A DNA stretch of 54,602 bases from JANSWP01 sp041941305 (GCA_041941305.1 JBGTQJ010000064.1:1-54602), one strand, 5' to 3'. Counted from the stretch's first letter, positions 33,773 through 42,697 are shown. Notes: a model not told the origin generated them from the sequence alone. Numbers and translations are program-made.

Positions 33773-36310
33773 TTATCTCCTGGGCTTCTCGTTATTCAGC
33801 TCCTTCATATCCACTCCCGTTTTCACATCTCCCAGCAAATGTTCATTAAAATAATCTGCTCTTAGCCAAAAGAAATATTCCGACATACTACCAAAGCCGT
33901 GTCGCTGTCCCGGGAAAATGAAAAAATCAAAGCGCTTATTGGCTTTTATCAGTGCATTTGCCATGCGAATGGTGGCAGCTGGATGCACATTATTGTCAAT
34001 ATCGCCAGTACATAGCAGGAGCTTGCCTTTCAGGTTTTTAGCCAGAGACTGATTTTTATCAATATTGTATTTGAAAGAAATCGTACTGTCCTGTTCGTTA
34101 AAAATTTCCTTGATGCCGTGGTGTTTTTCGCTCCACCAGCGATTGTAAATGCTATTGTCGTGATTGCCAGCTGAAGAAACAGCTACCTTAAAGAAATCCG
34201 GATAAACCAACATCGCAGCGGTAGACATAAATCCACCACCTGAATGTCCAAATATGCCTACCCGATCGATGTCTATAAAGTCATGCCGATCAGCGAGTTG
34301 CTCGGCAGCAGCTTTTTTGTCAGCCAAGCCGTAATCACGTAGATTGCCATAGCCATAATTGTGGTACCATTTGGAACGGGCTGGGTGTCCTCCCCGATTT
34401 CCAATCGTAATCACGATATAGCCCAGTTGTGCCATTCGATCCGTGCGATTCATTCTGGAGGAAAAAGATTTGGAAACGGATTCTGTCTGAGGACCTGGAT
34501 AGACGTATTCAATCAAGGGATAGGATTTGGTACTGTCAAAATCAAAAGGTTTGTACATGACCCCATACAAATCGGTGATGCCATCATCCGCTTTTACTTT
34601 AAAGGGTTCCGGAAATTGATAACCTGCCTGGAGGAGTAGTGAAAGATCTGCAGTCTCCAGGTCCATGATTTTTCTGCCTCGATTGTTGTACAAAGCAGTA
34701 GCTGGAATCGTATTGACGCGAGAGTAATTATTGACGAAATAGGTCATCTCGTCATTTAGGTTTTCGGAGTGGGTATAATTTCCAGGATTCAATAATTGCA
34801 GCCCTGTGCCATCAAAATTCACCCGATACAGGTGGTAGTAATAGGGATCCTCTCCTGGCTCCCGGCCATTGGCGGAGAAATAGAGTACCCGATTTTGAGA
34901 ATCAATGCCCTCGATACTTTGACAATGGTAAGGTCCGGAAGTAATTTGATTTTTCAGGTTTCCTTCACTGTCATACAAATAAAAATGTGCCCAGCCATCT
35001 CGCTCTGACCAATGAATGTATTCCTTTCCACCGTCTACCAGACCCAATGTTCTTGTCTCTACATAGGTATTCAATCTTTCCTCAATGATGATTTTTACTT
35101 CGCCCGTTGTGGTGTTGGCAGCACAAACATCAATTCTTTTTAAATCGCGGCTCGTTCTCGTAAAATAAAGCGTCGAATTATCAGGTGCCAGCCACAAACC
35201 AAAGCGCAATTCATCATCTGCATTCTTTTTCAATCGCGGTGCCCGCAAGACTGACATCGACTGATCTTTAAATGTATCGGCATGTATTTGCAGACGTTCC
35301 TTGCTTGCAAAATCAAACACATACAATTCCTGTTTGGCAGCTTCTTTCTCGCCAGCCATGTGGTATTTATAAGTCTCCAGAGTAGGGCGGGGTTGTGCGA
35401 CAGAATTGATGACCCATAGATCTTTTACTTCTCTTTCATCATAGCGGCTCATGGCAAATTTGCTGCCATCGGGTGCCCAAACAACGCTAACAGATTTGCG
35501 TTTGTCTTTATTCTTCTCCATATCCACATTGGTAATGCCCCTGCCATATCTTTGAAAGCCATAATGCTCTTCCCCATCAGTTGTCCACTGGTGTTCGACA
35601 ATGGTGGAATCTTTTTCGTCTTCCTGTGCCTTTCTATAATCTTCCCAGGACATCCAGTACAAATTGTGTTCTCTTGCAAACAAGACATAGGAAGTATCTG
35701 GAGAAATGGAAGCCCAGTTCAAATGTTTTTTAGGTTTTTCATAATCTTCGAGCAGCCTCAATTCCTGGGTATTCAGATCGTATTCAAAATGCCAAACCTT
35801 AGGCACCATCTTGCCTTTTTTCTTTTTCTTTTTTTCTTTTTCACCTTCTTCCTCCATATCGTCTTCTTTGTCTTCTTTGTCTTCTTTGTCTTCTTTGTCA
35901 TCTTTTTCCTCTTCTTCCACCAACTTACTCTTTACCTCAAACTGCAGGGCAGTTTCATTTTTTATAAACTTTAAATTGGTAATACTGAGATGTTTTGCGT
36001 CAAAAGGGTCGCCTGTGAGTCGAGACATATCTGCCGCCATTTTCACATTGTCAAACAAGGCATTTTTCGTCCCCCGAACCGGATCGACGATGTAGTAAAA
36101 TTTGCCTTCGCTGGTTTCATAAGTATACCAAAACCGTTCACTGCCTTTCAACCAATGTGGGTACACGCTGGTGGAGAAAACCATTTTACTCAATTTGTTT
36201 GGAGAAAACCGGGCAGCCAGATCATAATTGGCAGTATGGTGTGGTGTATTTTGAGCAAAAAGTGAAATGCAAAAAAATAACAGGAAGGGAATGGTTAGTC
36301 GCTTTGTCAT
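33773..36310 (-). CDS. Secreted S9 family prolyl peptidase (DPP IV-like)
   Basis: The 845-residue protein has a signal peptide (1-19, ...SLFAQ), an N-terminal beta-propeller of the DPPIV_N type, and a C-terminal alpha/beta hydrolase domain. The catalytic triad is Ser690 (GHSGGGF), Asp772 (GDIDNNVHP) and His804 (GQRHGFGS). The family removes N-terminal dipeptides, usually after Pro or Ala, from peptides in the periplasm. Unusually, an insertion near residues 135-170 is a low-complexity run of KED repeats followed by a lysine stretch, encoded by a 9-bp tandem repeat (about 35868-35900). It is placed in the propeller and should loop out. The gene is directly followed, with no gap, by the cyclase gene. 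Confidence 0.9.
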   Translation of the reverse strand: MTKRLTIPFLLFFCISLFAQNTPHHTANYDLAARFSPNKLSKMVFSTSVYPHWLKGSERFWYTYETSEGKFYYIVDPVRGTKNALFDNVKMAADMSRLTGDPFDAKHLSITNLKFIKNETALQFEVKSKLVEEEEKDDKEDKEDKEDKEDDMEEEGEKEKKKKKKGKMVPKVWHFEYDLNTQELRLLEDYEKPKKHLNWASISPDTSYVLFAREHNLYWMSWEDYRKAQEDEKDSTIVEHQWTTDGEEHYGFQRYGRGITNVDMEKNKDKRKSVSVVWAPDGSKFAMSRYDEREVKDLWVINSVAQPRPTLETYKYHMAGEKEAAKQELYVFDFASKERLQIHADTFKDQSMSVLRAPRLKKNADDELRFGLWLAPDNSTLYFTRTSRDLKRIDVCAANTTTGEVKIIIEERLNTYVETRTLGLVDGGKEYIHWSERDGWAHFYLYDSEGNLKNQITSGPYHCQSIEGIDSQNRVLYFSANGREPGEDPYYYHLYRVNFDGTGLQLLNPGNYTHSENLNDEMTYFVNNYSRVNTIPATALYNNRGRKIMDLETADLSLLLQAGYQFPEPFKVKADDGITDLYGVMYKPFDFDSTKSYPLIEYVYPGPQTESVSKSFSSRMNRTDRMAQLGYIVITIGNRGGHPARSKWYHNYGYGNLRDYGLADKKAAAEQLADRHDFIDIDRVGIFGHSGGGFMSTAAMLVYPDFFKVAVSSAGNHDNSIYNRWWSEKHHGIKEIFNEQDSTISFKYNIDKNQSLAKNLKGKLLLCTGDIDNNVHPAATIRMANALIKANKRFDFFIFPGQRHGFGSMSEYFFWLRADYFNEHLLGDVKTGVDMKELNNEKPRR

Positions 36311-36962
36311 GTTGTCAAATCTTTTAAAGTAAAAATATTTTCAACAGCCAAATTAGAAGATAAATTGAAATTATTATAATTCAATAAAAAGAGGAAGCAC
36401 AAGTTCCTCAGAACTTTTTCCCCCTCAACAAAGTTATTACCTTTGCGACCGCTAATGGCGAAAGTTCTTTTAAAAAATAGCTCTGCTCACCCCTGACCCC
36501 TGAAGGGGAACCTCCTCCCGCACATTGCGGTAGAAAAATTGAGCATATAAAAGGAAGTTAGAACCGAAAGTGGACAAACGGCAAGCCGTCTACCATATGT
36601 CGTCTGCCGAATAAAGTTTGTAGAAAAGAAGACGAAATCATAAAATGCTCGTTGGGCTTGCTGGATTGCAAAATCCAGCCGCTCAATTCCAGCATTGATT
36701 GAAAGAATACTTAGGTTACAAAATATTCAAGTTCAAGATCAATGTCAATTTTGAACTTGAACTTGATTACACTGTAATCGAAATAAATTAAACCTTTTGA
36801 ATAGAATAAAAATTGAAATGAAAATTAAAATATAGTCCTTGAACCATTCTAATTTTCATTTTCATTTAAAAAGAACATTAATTTACATTGGCTACACTGT
36901 ATTGATCTTGAACTTGAACTTGATCTTGAACTTGAACTTGAACTTGATCTTGAACTTAAAAA
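36311..36962. promoter_or_regulatory. Repeat-rich leader region of ssrA
   Basis: This 650-bp gap has no gene. A TACCTTTG box at 36438-36445 fits the -7 consensus on the + strand, with a weak T-rich -33 at about 36416. Further on there are hexamer arrays of gaactt/gatctt (36749-36765 and nine units at 36904-36957) and a related inverted copy (caagttcaagatcaatg, 36728). An inverted pair of AT-rich arms sits at about 36809-36868. The second array ends five bases before the tmRNA 5' end, where a promoter would normally be. The real promoter may be further upstream, with RNase P making the 5' end. Confidence 0.55.
36904..36957 (+). repeat. Hexamer array (gaactt/gatctt) x9 directly upstream of tmRNA
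   Basis: Nine contiguous hexamers read gatctt, gaactt, gaactt, gatctt, gaactt x3, gatctt, gaactt. They occupy -6 to -59 relative to the mature ssrA 5' end. A shorter set and a complementary stub lie at 36728-36770. Confidence 0.85.
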
Positions 36963-37352
36963 GGGGGCGTACTGGAATTGACAGGAATGTAAACTGTTTA
37001 GTAAGCATGTCGGAGCATGATTGCTTGTCTCCGTTAACAAACGGCAATTAACCAATATGTAAATGGCACACCTAAGTATGCCATGGCTGCCTAAGACCAG
37101 GTCTTAGAAAGCTATTGCGCCCTACGCTTGAAGCCTGCTACACAGCGTACCGCGCATCAACCAACCCGTTAACTCGGGTGCGGGCTAGTTTGACCGAGGG
37201 CTCCGCCGGTCGAATGAAATTCAGGGGCTAAGGTATCAGCATGGGTGGGTCACCTGACCTTCCTGATACTCGAAAATTGAAATAGGTAACTAAGCATGTA
37301 GAAAGCTTCTCGGTGCCTTCTCTGGACGGGGGTTCGACTCCCCCCGCCTCCA
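36963..37352 (+). ncRNA. ssrA: Transfer-messenger RNA
   Basis: The tmRNA rescues stalled ribosomes and tags their products for degradation. The 5' end GGGGGCGUACUGG pairs with the 3' end CGCCUCC(A) as a 7-bp acceptor stem with one G-U. The T arm GGGGG-TTCGACT-CCCCC is present and the CCA end is not encoded. The tag frame ends at TAA 37092-37094. The best resume codon is GGC at 37065-37067 after UGUAAAU, giving the tag GTPKYAMAA, which matches the (G/A)xxxYAxAA form of Bacteroidota tags. The pseudoknot regions lie between about 37100 and 37290. The length of about 390 nt is normal. Confidence 0.93.
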
Positions 37353-37360
37353 CGAAATTT
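37348..37360 (+). other. Possible attachment site at the ssrA 3' end
   Basis: The 13 bases ctccacgaaattt at the end of ssrA recur exactly at 44735-44747 in the same orientation, 7.4 kb downstream. Integrases of many islands use tRNA or tmRNA 3' ends. No integrase gene lies between the two copies, so the claim rests on the repeat alone. Confidence 0.35.
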
Positions 37361-37366
37361 TATCCG

Positions 37367-37406
37367 AACTCCCTTGTGAATCAGTGATTTGCTAGGGAGT
37401 TTTTTT
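37367..37406 (+). terminator. Intrinsic terminator of ssrA
   Basis: The stem aactccc / gggagtt with a loop of about 21 nt is followed by a run of T residues, 15 nt after the tmRNA 3' end. Confidence 0.75.
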
Positions 37407-37549
37407 ATGTCCAATTTGATTTTTTGAATTCTTCAGGGGAGGAGCTACTGTTGGCTTCCATGTTTAAATTACATTTTAGGTCTTTGGTTAAATTGATTAA
37501 AGTCCCATTTATTTATTGCTTTAATAGATAGGCAATTAACTAAACACCA

Positions 37550-38191
37550 TCATTTAAATTTATAGATTGCCCATGGACGCAAAACTTTCACCATATAATT
37601 ACAATAAATCCGAAGCAGCCTTGTGGTAATAAAAAATGTTAGGATAGCACTAATTATTATAACAAAAACATTAGAGATGTTTATGTGTAAAATCAAGGTT
37701 ATTATCCCTACTGAAATAAACGCTATGCAGTAAATCATTAAATCATTACGTCCTCCACTAAATGACTTTTGAAAAAATCTAATAACAAATCTGCCACTAT
37801 CCGGAAAATAGAATACTTTTCTTTGTCTGTCGAGGTAATCACTGATTTCGGGATCCTTATTGGCAAAATACTCTTGAACTTCGTGGATGGAATTTCTTAA
37901 TGCACGGATCATAACGGTTCTTGAATTCAATCGATTTAGAACGGTTATACCAAATAATAAGAGTACCATTAATACGCCAAAAATAGCTGCTTGATATGTT
38001 AGCAATTGGAGGTCTCCAAATTCAAAAATGACAATAACTGCTCCTATAGTTCCGGATCCAATAGTTAAAAAGAAATTGACTCTCCTTTCAGCTTGAAGGT
38101 TTTCATCAATCCAAAGCTGATGAATCCGTTCATATTCTTTAAGCATGAATTCTGAAGAACTAGACTTTCTTGGTTTCTTCTTTTTTTTCAT
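37550..38191 (-). CDS. Hypothetical four-helix membrane protein
   Basis: I start the gene at the internal Met (38191, MKKKKKPRK), because upstream codons in the frame look like non-coding sequence and the basic N-terminus fits a cytoplasmic tail. The roughly 213-residue protein has two pairs of membrane helices: VNFFLTIGSGTIGAVIVIF and AIFGVLMVLLLFGITVL, then IYCIAFISVGIITLILHI and VFVIIISAILTFFI. A cytoplasmic loop rich in charged residues (HEVQEYFANKDPEISDYLD) separates the pairs. I do not recognise the family. It is the first gene after ssrA. Confidence 0.6.
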   Translation of the reverse strand: MKKKKKPRKSSSSEFMLKEYERIHQLWIDENLQAERRVNFFLTIGSGTIGAVIVIFEFGDLQLLTYQAAIFGVLMVLLLFGITVLNRLNSRTVMIRALRNSIHEVQEYFANKDPEISDYLDRQRKVFYFPDSGRFVIRFFQKSFSGGRNDLMIYCIAFISVGIITLILHINISNVFVIIISAILTFFITTRLLRIYCNYMVKVLRPWAIYKFK

Positions 38192-38467
38192 TAGCAGTAA
38201 GGGGAATGGAAATTTATTGAATATTCTAAATACTCGAAAAGTAATTATTTTTTTCGGACAATATTTTTCTTTTATGGTTTTAATAATCCTAACACCAATT
38301 TTCCGATGTAGGCTTGCAACGAGCATTTTTGAAAAAAGCTTTTATGTATGGGAAAAGCAGGTCTGAGCTTCGGTTTTTGAAAGTTGGAGATATTCTTTTT
38401 GATCAAAAGCAAATATTGATCAGAGGGGAAATCAGTTTTGTTTTTGGTTAAGGGGTCGTTTGTTCGA

Positions 38468-38605
38468 CTTTTTGAGGTGATGCCTTCGAGTATGGAGTGG
38501 AGCAGAGGTAAGAAGGTGTTGCCTCAAAAAGGTGAAAGGTAGATTTTTATAGCAATACCTTTTTCCTTGCCATGGGCTTCCTCTCAAAGGCATCACCTTA
38601 AAAAT
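38468..38605. repeat. Palindromic element C (138 bp)
   Basis: Nineteen-base arms (ctttttgaggtgatgcctt and aaggcatcaccttaaaaat, one mismatch inside the stem) enclose a region that itself contains a partial copy (gcctcaaaaaggtg). It lies in the 436-bp gap between the membrane protein and the DUF3883 nuclease. A solo half-site of element B (ggcttgcaacgagcattttt, 38311-38330) lies in the same gap. No gene is visible there. Confidence 0.6.
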
Positions 38606-38627
38606 TTGAAAGATAGGAGCCTTCTTT

Positions 38628-39485
38628 TTATTTAAATTTACCGATGTAATTTATTGGTTCAGATTTACAGACTTCATCTAAACTTCCCAATAAATTGAAC
38701 ATTTTGGGGTTTCTATTAAATTCGAAAACTCTATACAAATGGAAATTCTCTGAATTTTTTTTAGAAAATTTCAACTCATTTCTTGTAAAGTAAATTGGAG
38801 TATACTTTCCTAACTTTGTCGTCTTTACTTCGATATACCTGTCTGTTCCATTTATATTTTTTGATAATATGTCAAATCCTGCCCCATCGCCGTATTCTTT
38901 CGATACCCATTCGATTCCATTGGCTAACTTTTCTTTCCCTTCCTTTTTTAATCGCCATTTTTCATATTCGATAACCAAGCTTTCCCCTTGTTCTCCCATT
39001 AGCTTATTTGTTTGTTCTTTTTCGATATAGTTTATTCTGGCAATTTTAGTTTTATATTCTGTTTTTGGTTCCTCTATTATATTCATCTCAGGCTTATCCC
39101 TTATCCACGTTTCAAAGTCTATTTTTAATTTCTTCTCAAATTTGCTGAGCAAAGAAAAAGCTTCAAAATCTTTTTCTAGTCCTTTATCAAATTCCAAGAA
39201 ATCTAATAAAGCTTTTTCCAAGTCTTTTTGATAATTTGCTCGTGGCTTATATCCAATGATATATGGCCTTCCATACTTTATCAATATGGCACTTATATTT
39301 TGATGCTTAAATTCTATAGAGCCATCACTGCGATTATTTAGTCTCTTTTTTAAACTTCTACGATGTTCGGTTTTGTTATAGGGTAACTGCTTTATCTCAT
39401 AGGATAGCATATGAAAATAATCCGCAATTATTTCTGAAATCTCAGTTTTTGACCAAGTTTTATTCATCGCATTTTTACGATTCAT
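38628..39485 (-). CDS. DUF3883-type nuclease-like protein with ScoMcrA-like N-terminal domain
   Basis: The 285-residue protein has two domains. Residues 8-100 hold a conserved block with WSKTEISEIIADYFHMLSYE, HRRSLKKRLNNRSDGSIEFK, HQNISAILIKYG and YIIGYKPRANYQ. I recognise this as the N-terminal domain of ScoMcrA-like (type IV restriction) proteins. Residues 165-280 are a DUF3883 domain that opens with MGEQGESLVIEYEKWRL, followed by Asp205 (GAGFDIL) and Glu219-x-Lys221 (YIEVKTT), the layout of a PD-(D/E)xK nuclease active site. It could cut modified or foreign DNA, but no motor, methyltransferase or other defence gene is next to it. It lies in the AT-rich region after ssrA. An alternative start exists at Met7. 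Confidence 0.75.
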   Translation of the reverse strand: MNRKNAMNKTWSKTEISEIIADYFHMLSYEIKQLPYNKTEHRRSLKKRLNNRSDGSIEFKHQNISAILIKYGRPYIIGYKPRANYQKDLEKALLDFLEFDKGLEKDFEAFSLLSKFEKKLKIDFETWIRDKPEMNIIEEPKTEYKTKIARINYIEKEQTNKLMGEQGESLVIEYEKWRLKKEGKEKLANGIEWVSKEYGDGAGFDILSKNINGTDRYIEVKTTKLGKYTPIYFTRNELKFSKKNSENFHLYRVFEFNRNPKMFNLLGSLDEVCKSEPINYIGKFK

Positions 39486-39538
39486 TTTATAAATTTGATG
39501 GACGACAATTGATAGTTACAATATGTTCATTGACTATT

Positions 39539-40186
39539 TCAAGACATCCATAAATTAATTTCTGCTATGATTACCCACTGCTCATTTACTTTTTCGAGCA
39601 TCACAATATTTCCGGAGCCACACAATCCCCCGCAATGATGTTCGTAATAAATGGTTGCAAAGTCTTTATAAAATTCAATTTTAGAAAACGCTATTACCTG
39701 GATTGTTCTAAACTTCCTGTTTATCTTCTTCCAGGCTTTATCAACTTTTCTGGATTTTCTTCCAAAGAATTTATGATACTGTTCCGAAGTTATTGATTGA
39801 AAATGCAAGTTATGGTCCTCTAGTGACGCTATTGTGATTTTTGGATGGTTATGAAAATTTTGCTTAAACGCCCGAAGTGATTTTTTAATAGCTGGTTCTT
39901 CAATTACTCTATTGATGAATGTTTCATTTTTATAGGTTTGGGTATAAAGTTGGCTAAAGGTCGAGGATTCTACAGAATCTTTCATTAATTCATCCAGAAA
40001 GGTAAAGTCTGGAGGTTGTTTTGCCTTATATGCCTCGATTAAAATAATTGAATCTATTTTTTCAGCATTTCCAAATTTGAGTTGCTTTTTGATTATTGCC
40101 AGTTGAATTTCAGCCTCATTTTCATTTTTTTGAGTAAATGATAAAATTGGAATTAGTAGAAGGAGTATGACTGTTAATTTTTTCAT
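39539..40186 (-). CDS. Hypothetical secreted protein
   Basis: The 215-residue protein has a signal peptide (MKKLTVILLLLIPILSFTQ, cleavage near residue 19) and a mature part of mixed helix and strand. Near the C-terminus a Cys-rich loop, YYEHHCGGLCGSGNIVMLEK, could form a disulfide or bind a metal, and is followed by WVIIAEINLWMS, a typical end for an NTF2- or SnoaL-like fold. I do not recognise the family. It lies about 50 nt beyond the nuclease gene start, and the two are probably separate units. Confidence 0.65.
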   Translation of the reverse strand: MKKLTVILLLLIPILSFTQKNENEAEIQLAIIKKQLKFGNAEKIDSIILIEAYKAKQPPDFTFLDELMKDSVESSTFSQLYTQTYKNETFINRVIEEPAIKKSLRAFKQNFHNHPKITIASLEDHNLHFQSITSEQYHKFFGRKSRKVDKAWKKINRKFRTIQVIAFSKIEFYKDFATIYYEHHCGGLCGSGNIVMLEKVNEQWVIIAEINLWMS

Positions 40187-40310
40187 CCTTTAGGCATGAC
40201 TTTTCCCTGGAATTTGTAGCTAGGCGGAAGATTAACTACACCCCTAAATTTCTCCGACAGTTTTGAACATATATTGTTTGTCAAACCGTGTGAAGAATTA
40301 TTTGTTGAGC

Positions 40311-41069
40311 TCAGTTTTTGTTTTTACTTCTTTCCAAACAATTACTTTCAATCGAAATTGCTAATTCGCTCTCTTGGAAATCATCTTCCAAGATTTCACT
40401 TAATGGATACTTTCTATATTCATTTAGCAAGCATTCACAATAAGCCTCAATATCTTTTGTCTGTTCAAAATCAGTTCCCTCTAATTCTTTTATCCAATTA
40501 GATTTCATTGAATTCGCAAGGTTGTTTGTCCATTTTACTTCTGTTGCACTGAAACAATTCTCAAAACCCAATCCAGCAATTTTTTCGTCCTTTTGAAGTT
40601 CTTTGAAAATTTTATCCAATTGCCCATTTTCAAGTTCATTTCGGTATTCATCTATTAGGGATGAATCAGCTGTTATCTTATCAGCCAAACAAAGACAATA
40701 TTTCTCCCTTTCTGCTTTATCTGGGATTATTAGTTCGCTTCCTATTATACATTTATTCAGGGGAATATTTATTCCATTAATAGATTTGAAATTACCTGGT
40801 ACAACATAAGAGGATAAAGAGAACATTGCTACTAATAAGAAGATTCCTAATGAGATGATAAAGAATTTTATAAAGCTAAATGATTTCAACCTAAATTTTC
40901 TATTACTAAAACCACTTCCAATTAGCCATGTAGAAAGTACCAACATAACTAAAATTGCCAAGAGTATTCCTGGTGAGAAAAATGAACCTAATTGCCTACC
41001 CGCATTTATATATTCTTGTCCTGCTCCAAAAAGCAATAGGAAGCCGATGATTATTTTTATGATTTTCAC
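40311..41069 (-). CDS. Hypothetical membrane protein with a cysteine-containing C-terminal domain
   Basis: Three hydrophobic segments (about 3-20, 32-50, 67-90) are followed by an extracytoplasmic or cytoplasmic domain of about 150 residues. That domain contains paired CxC-type sites (KYCLCLADKI, AYCECLLNEYRKYP) and two further Cys residues (LGFENCFSA, SNCLERS). The two halves, each with a CxC followed by a helix and then a lone Cys, suggest an internal duplication. Many small lipoproteins in this phylum carry the motif CxCL...C. The function is unknown. Confidence 0.6.
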   Translation of the reverse strand: MKIIKIIIGFLLLFGAGQEYINAGRQLGSFFSPGILLAILVMLVLSTWLIGSGFSNRKFRLKSFSFIKFFIISLGIFLLVAMFSLSSYVVPGNFKSINGINIPLNKCIIGSELIIPDKAEREKYCLCLADKITADSSLIDEYRNELENGQLDKIFKELQKDEKIAGLGFENCFSATEVKWTNNLANSMKSNWIKELEGTDFEQTKDIEAYCECLLNEYRKYPLSEILEDDFQESELAISIESNCLERSKNKN

Positions 41070-41172
41070 TTTATTTCTTTTTTTATGAGGTTATCGTTTC
41101 GGATTGGCGTACTTTGAGCATTTGATTGCTATTAAAATAGAACCCTTACTCTCAGCAATTATCCATTAAACT

Positions 41173-41871
41173 TCATTCATCTGGAAGCAGTATAATGAAG
41201 AAATCTAAAACCAAAGATGTTAATTCTCCATTTTCATCGATTCCCCAATAGGCTGGATAAAGTCCATCTCCATAACCAGATGTGAACATGGTTAATGTTG
41301 AATTTGAGTTAGGTAATTTGTGATTTATCCAATCCCCATACTCATCTGGGTTCTTGGCATTTTTCTTAAATTCAGCAGCAAAATAATCATCGTACATATT
41401 TCCTTCTGAATTCAGTTTCATGAATTCTTTGTCAAAGGCCTCATATTCTAATGCCGTTTGATAATCATAAATCCCAGCAACTCCTGCATCAACTGGGTAG
41501 CCTATAAATTCTCCTTTTTCCTTGATTCCTGATGTGTCTTCTCCTTCTCTCAAAGCTAGCTCCCACTTAACCGCTTTATTATCATTCAATTTTAGTTGTG
41601 CAATTGCATGTCGTTCTCCTAATTCTGTATTCGTTGCAGAATAGATTATTACTGGATACTTTCCTTTGGGAATTTTCTTTTGATAAGGAGTTGTATCAGG
41701 GTAAGCCAAGGGGTCACAAACAATCACTTTACCTGTCGGAAAATTAACCAGTCCAATATTATTTGATTTAATTTCGGATTCTTCAATATTCTTATTCTCA
41801 AAGATGATATTGTAATCTGCATGTGAATATATCACTCGATTTTTATCCTGGCTTTTAAATAGATTGAACAT
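41173..41871 (-). CDS. DUF4241 domain protein
   Basis: The 232-residue protein has no signal peptide and matches the DUF4241 pattern. It has an N-terminal strand set ending LVNFPTGKVIVCDPLAYP, a KGKYPVIIYSATN strand, and the central KWELALREGED and GYPVDAGVAGIYDYQTALEYE motifs. The C-terminus contains TMFTSGYGDGLYPAYWGIDENG. The GYPVDAG and SGYGDG segments are the most conserved. In my experience this family appears in immunity-like or accessory gene groups, but its biochemistry is unknown. It is cytoplasmic and follows the LRR lipoprotein gene on the same strand. Confidence 0.75.
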   Translation of the reverse strand: MFNLFKSQDKNRVIYSHADYNIIFENKNIEESEIKSNNIGLVNFPTGKVIVCDPLAYPDTTPYQKKIPKGKYPVIIYSATNTELGERHAIAQLKLNDNKAVKWELALREGEDTSGIKEKGEFIGYPVDAGVAGIYDYQTALEYEAFDKEFMKLNSEGNMYDDYFAAEFKKNAKNPDEYGDWINHKLPNSNSTLTMFTSGYGDGLYPAYWGIDENGELTSLVLDFFIILLPDE

Positions 41872-42025
41872 TGTTTTATTTTTTATTGAATGATGAGAGA
41901 ATAGCTAGTATAAATGTCGAGGTTGACATAGAGTCCGCTTTGCTTTAAGCTTTCACTGTCACGTATGTGTTAATCGTGACACCTTGCCTCTGGATTAAGG
42001 ATGTCAATGCTATCGGAATATGCAC

Positions 42026-42697
42026 CTAATTAAGCATGAATTTGCATTTTTTCAATTGTTTCTTTAGGGTTTCTAGTTCTATTTTTAGTTCTTCTGAAAA
42101 CTCCTCTTTATCCTCGTAAAAAAGTATAAATTTTTCTAGGATTTGTAATTGGTTTAGACAAGGAGGAAGTCTTTTGACTTTAGTCCCTCCCAAGTGCAAT
42201 TTTTTTAGATTTGATAGTTCACAAATAGAGTTAGGCAATTTTTCAACATTACTAAATAATAAAACCAACTCCTCTAATTCTTTTAATTCTCCAATATTAT
42301 CTGGCAGATTCTCAAGTCCACTATTTTGTATATCCAGGTGTTTCAATTGTTTCAATTGAGTTATTTCATTAGGAAGACTTTTAAAATCTCTCATTGCTAC
42401 CCATAAATAAGTCAGGTTTGAAAAATTCAATACCTCAAATGGAAATTCTTTTTTTTTCCAAATGGGGGCAACATGTAGACTGCAAACCTTTCCAGGATCT
42501 ACATAGATGCTATCTGTATTTGATAAATGCAATAGAACTTTCTCTTCCGAATTTGGAATTCCGTATTCATCATATTCTAAATAATAATAATGCTCAAAAC
42601 AGGAGGTGTGTTTGGATTCATTTTGTTCACTAACTTCATAGCAACCCACTAATATTAACAGGGTTACAAAAACTTTGATAATATTCATCAAATTCAA
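42026..42697 (-). CDS. Leucine-rich repeat lipoprotein
   Basis: This 223-residue protein has a lipobox (LLILVGC, Cys19) and, after a linker of about 75 residues, five or so leucine-rich repeats of 23 residues. The pattern is L..L..L.L..n.l..LP..i..L, as in LKHLDIQNSGLENLPDNIGE and LKKLHLGGTKVKRLPPCLNQ. The repeats form a curved protein-binding surface, so a ligand or protein partner outside the cytoplasm is likely. The C-terminus is a charged coiled-coil-like helix. The neighbour downstream is the DUF4241 gene. Confidence 0.75.
   Translation of the reverse strand: MNLMNIIKVFVTLLILVGCYEVSEQNESKHTSCFEHYYYLEYDEYGIPNSEEKVLLHLSNTDSIYVDPGKVCSLHVAPIWKKKEFPFEVLNFSNLTYLWVAMRDFKSLPNEITQLKQLKHLDIQNSGLENLPDNIGELKELEELVLLFSNVEKLPNSICELSNLKKLHLGGTKVKRLPPCLNQLQILEKFILFYEDKEEFSEELKIELETLKKQLKKCKFMLN

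Noticed and set aside
35552..36095. Long + strand open frames rich in Phe and Ser opposite the S9 peptidase gene
   Set aside because: They are the complement of the KED/lysine-rich part of the peptidase. The Phe/Ser runs are an antisense effect of the repeat.
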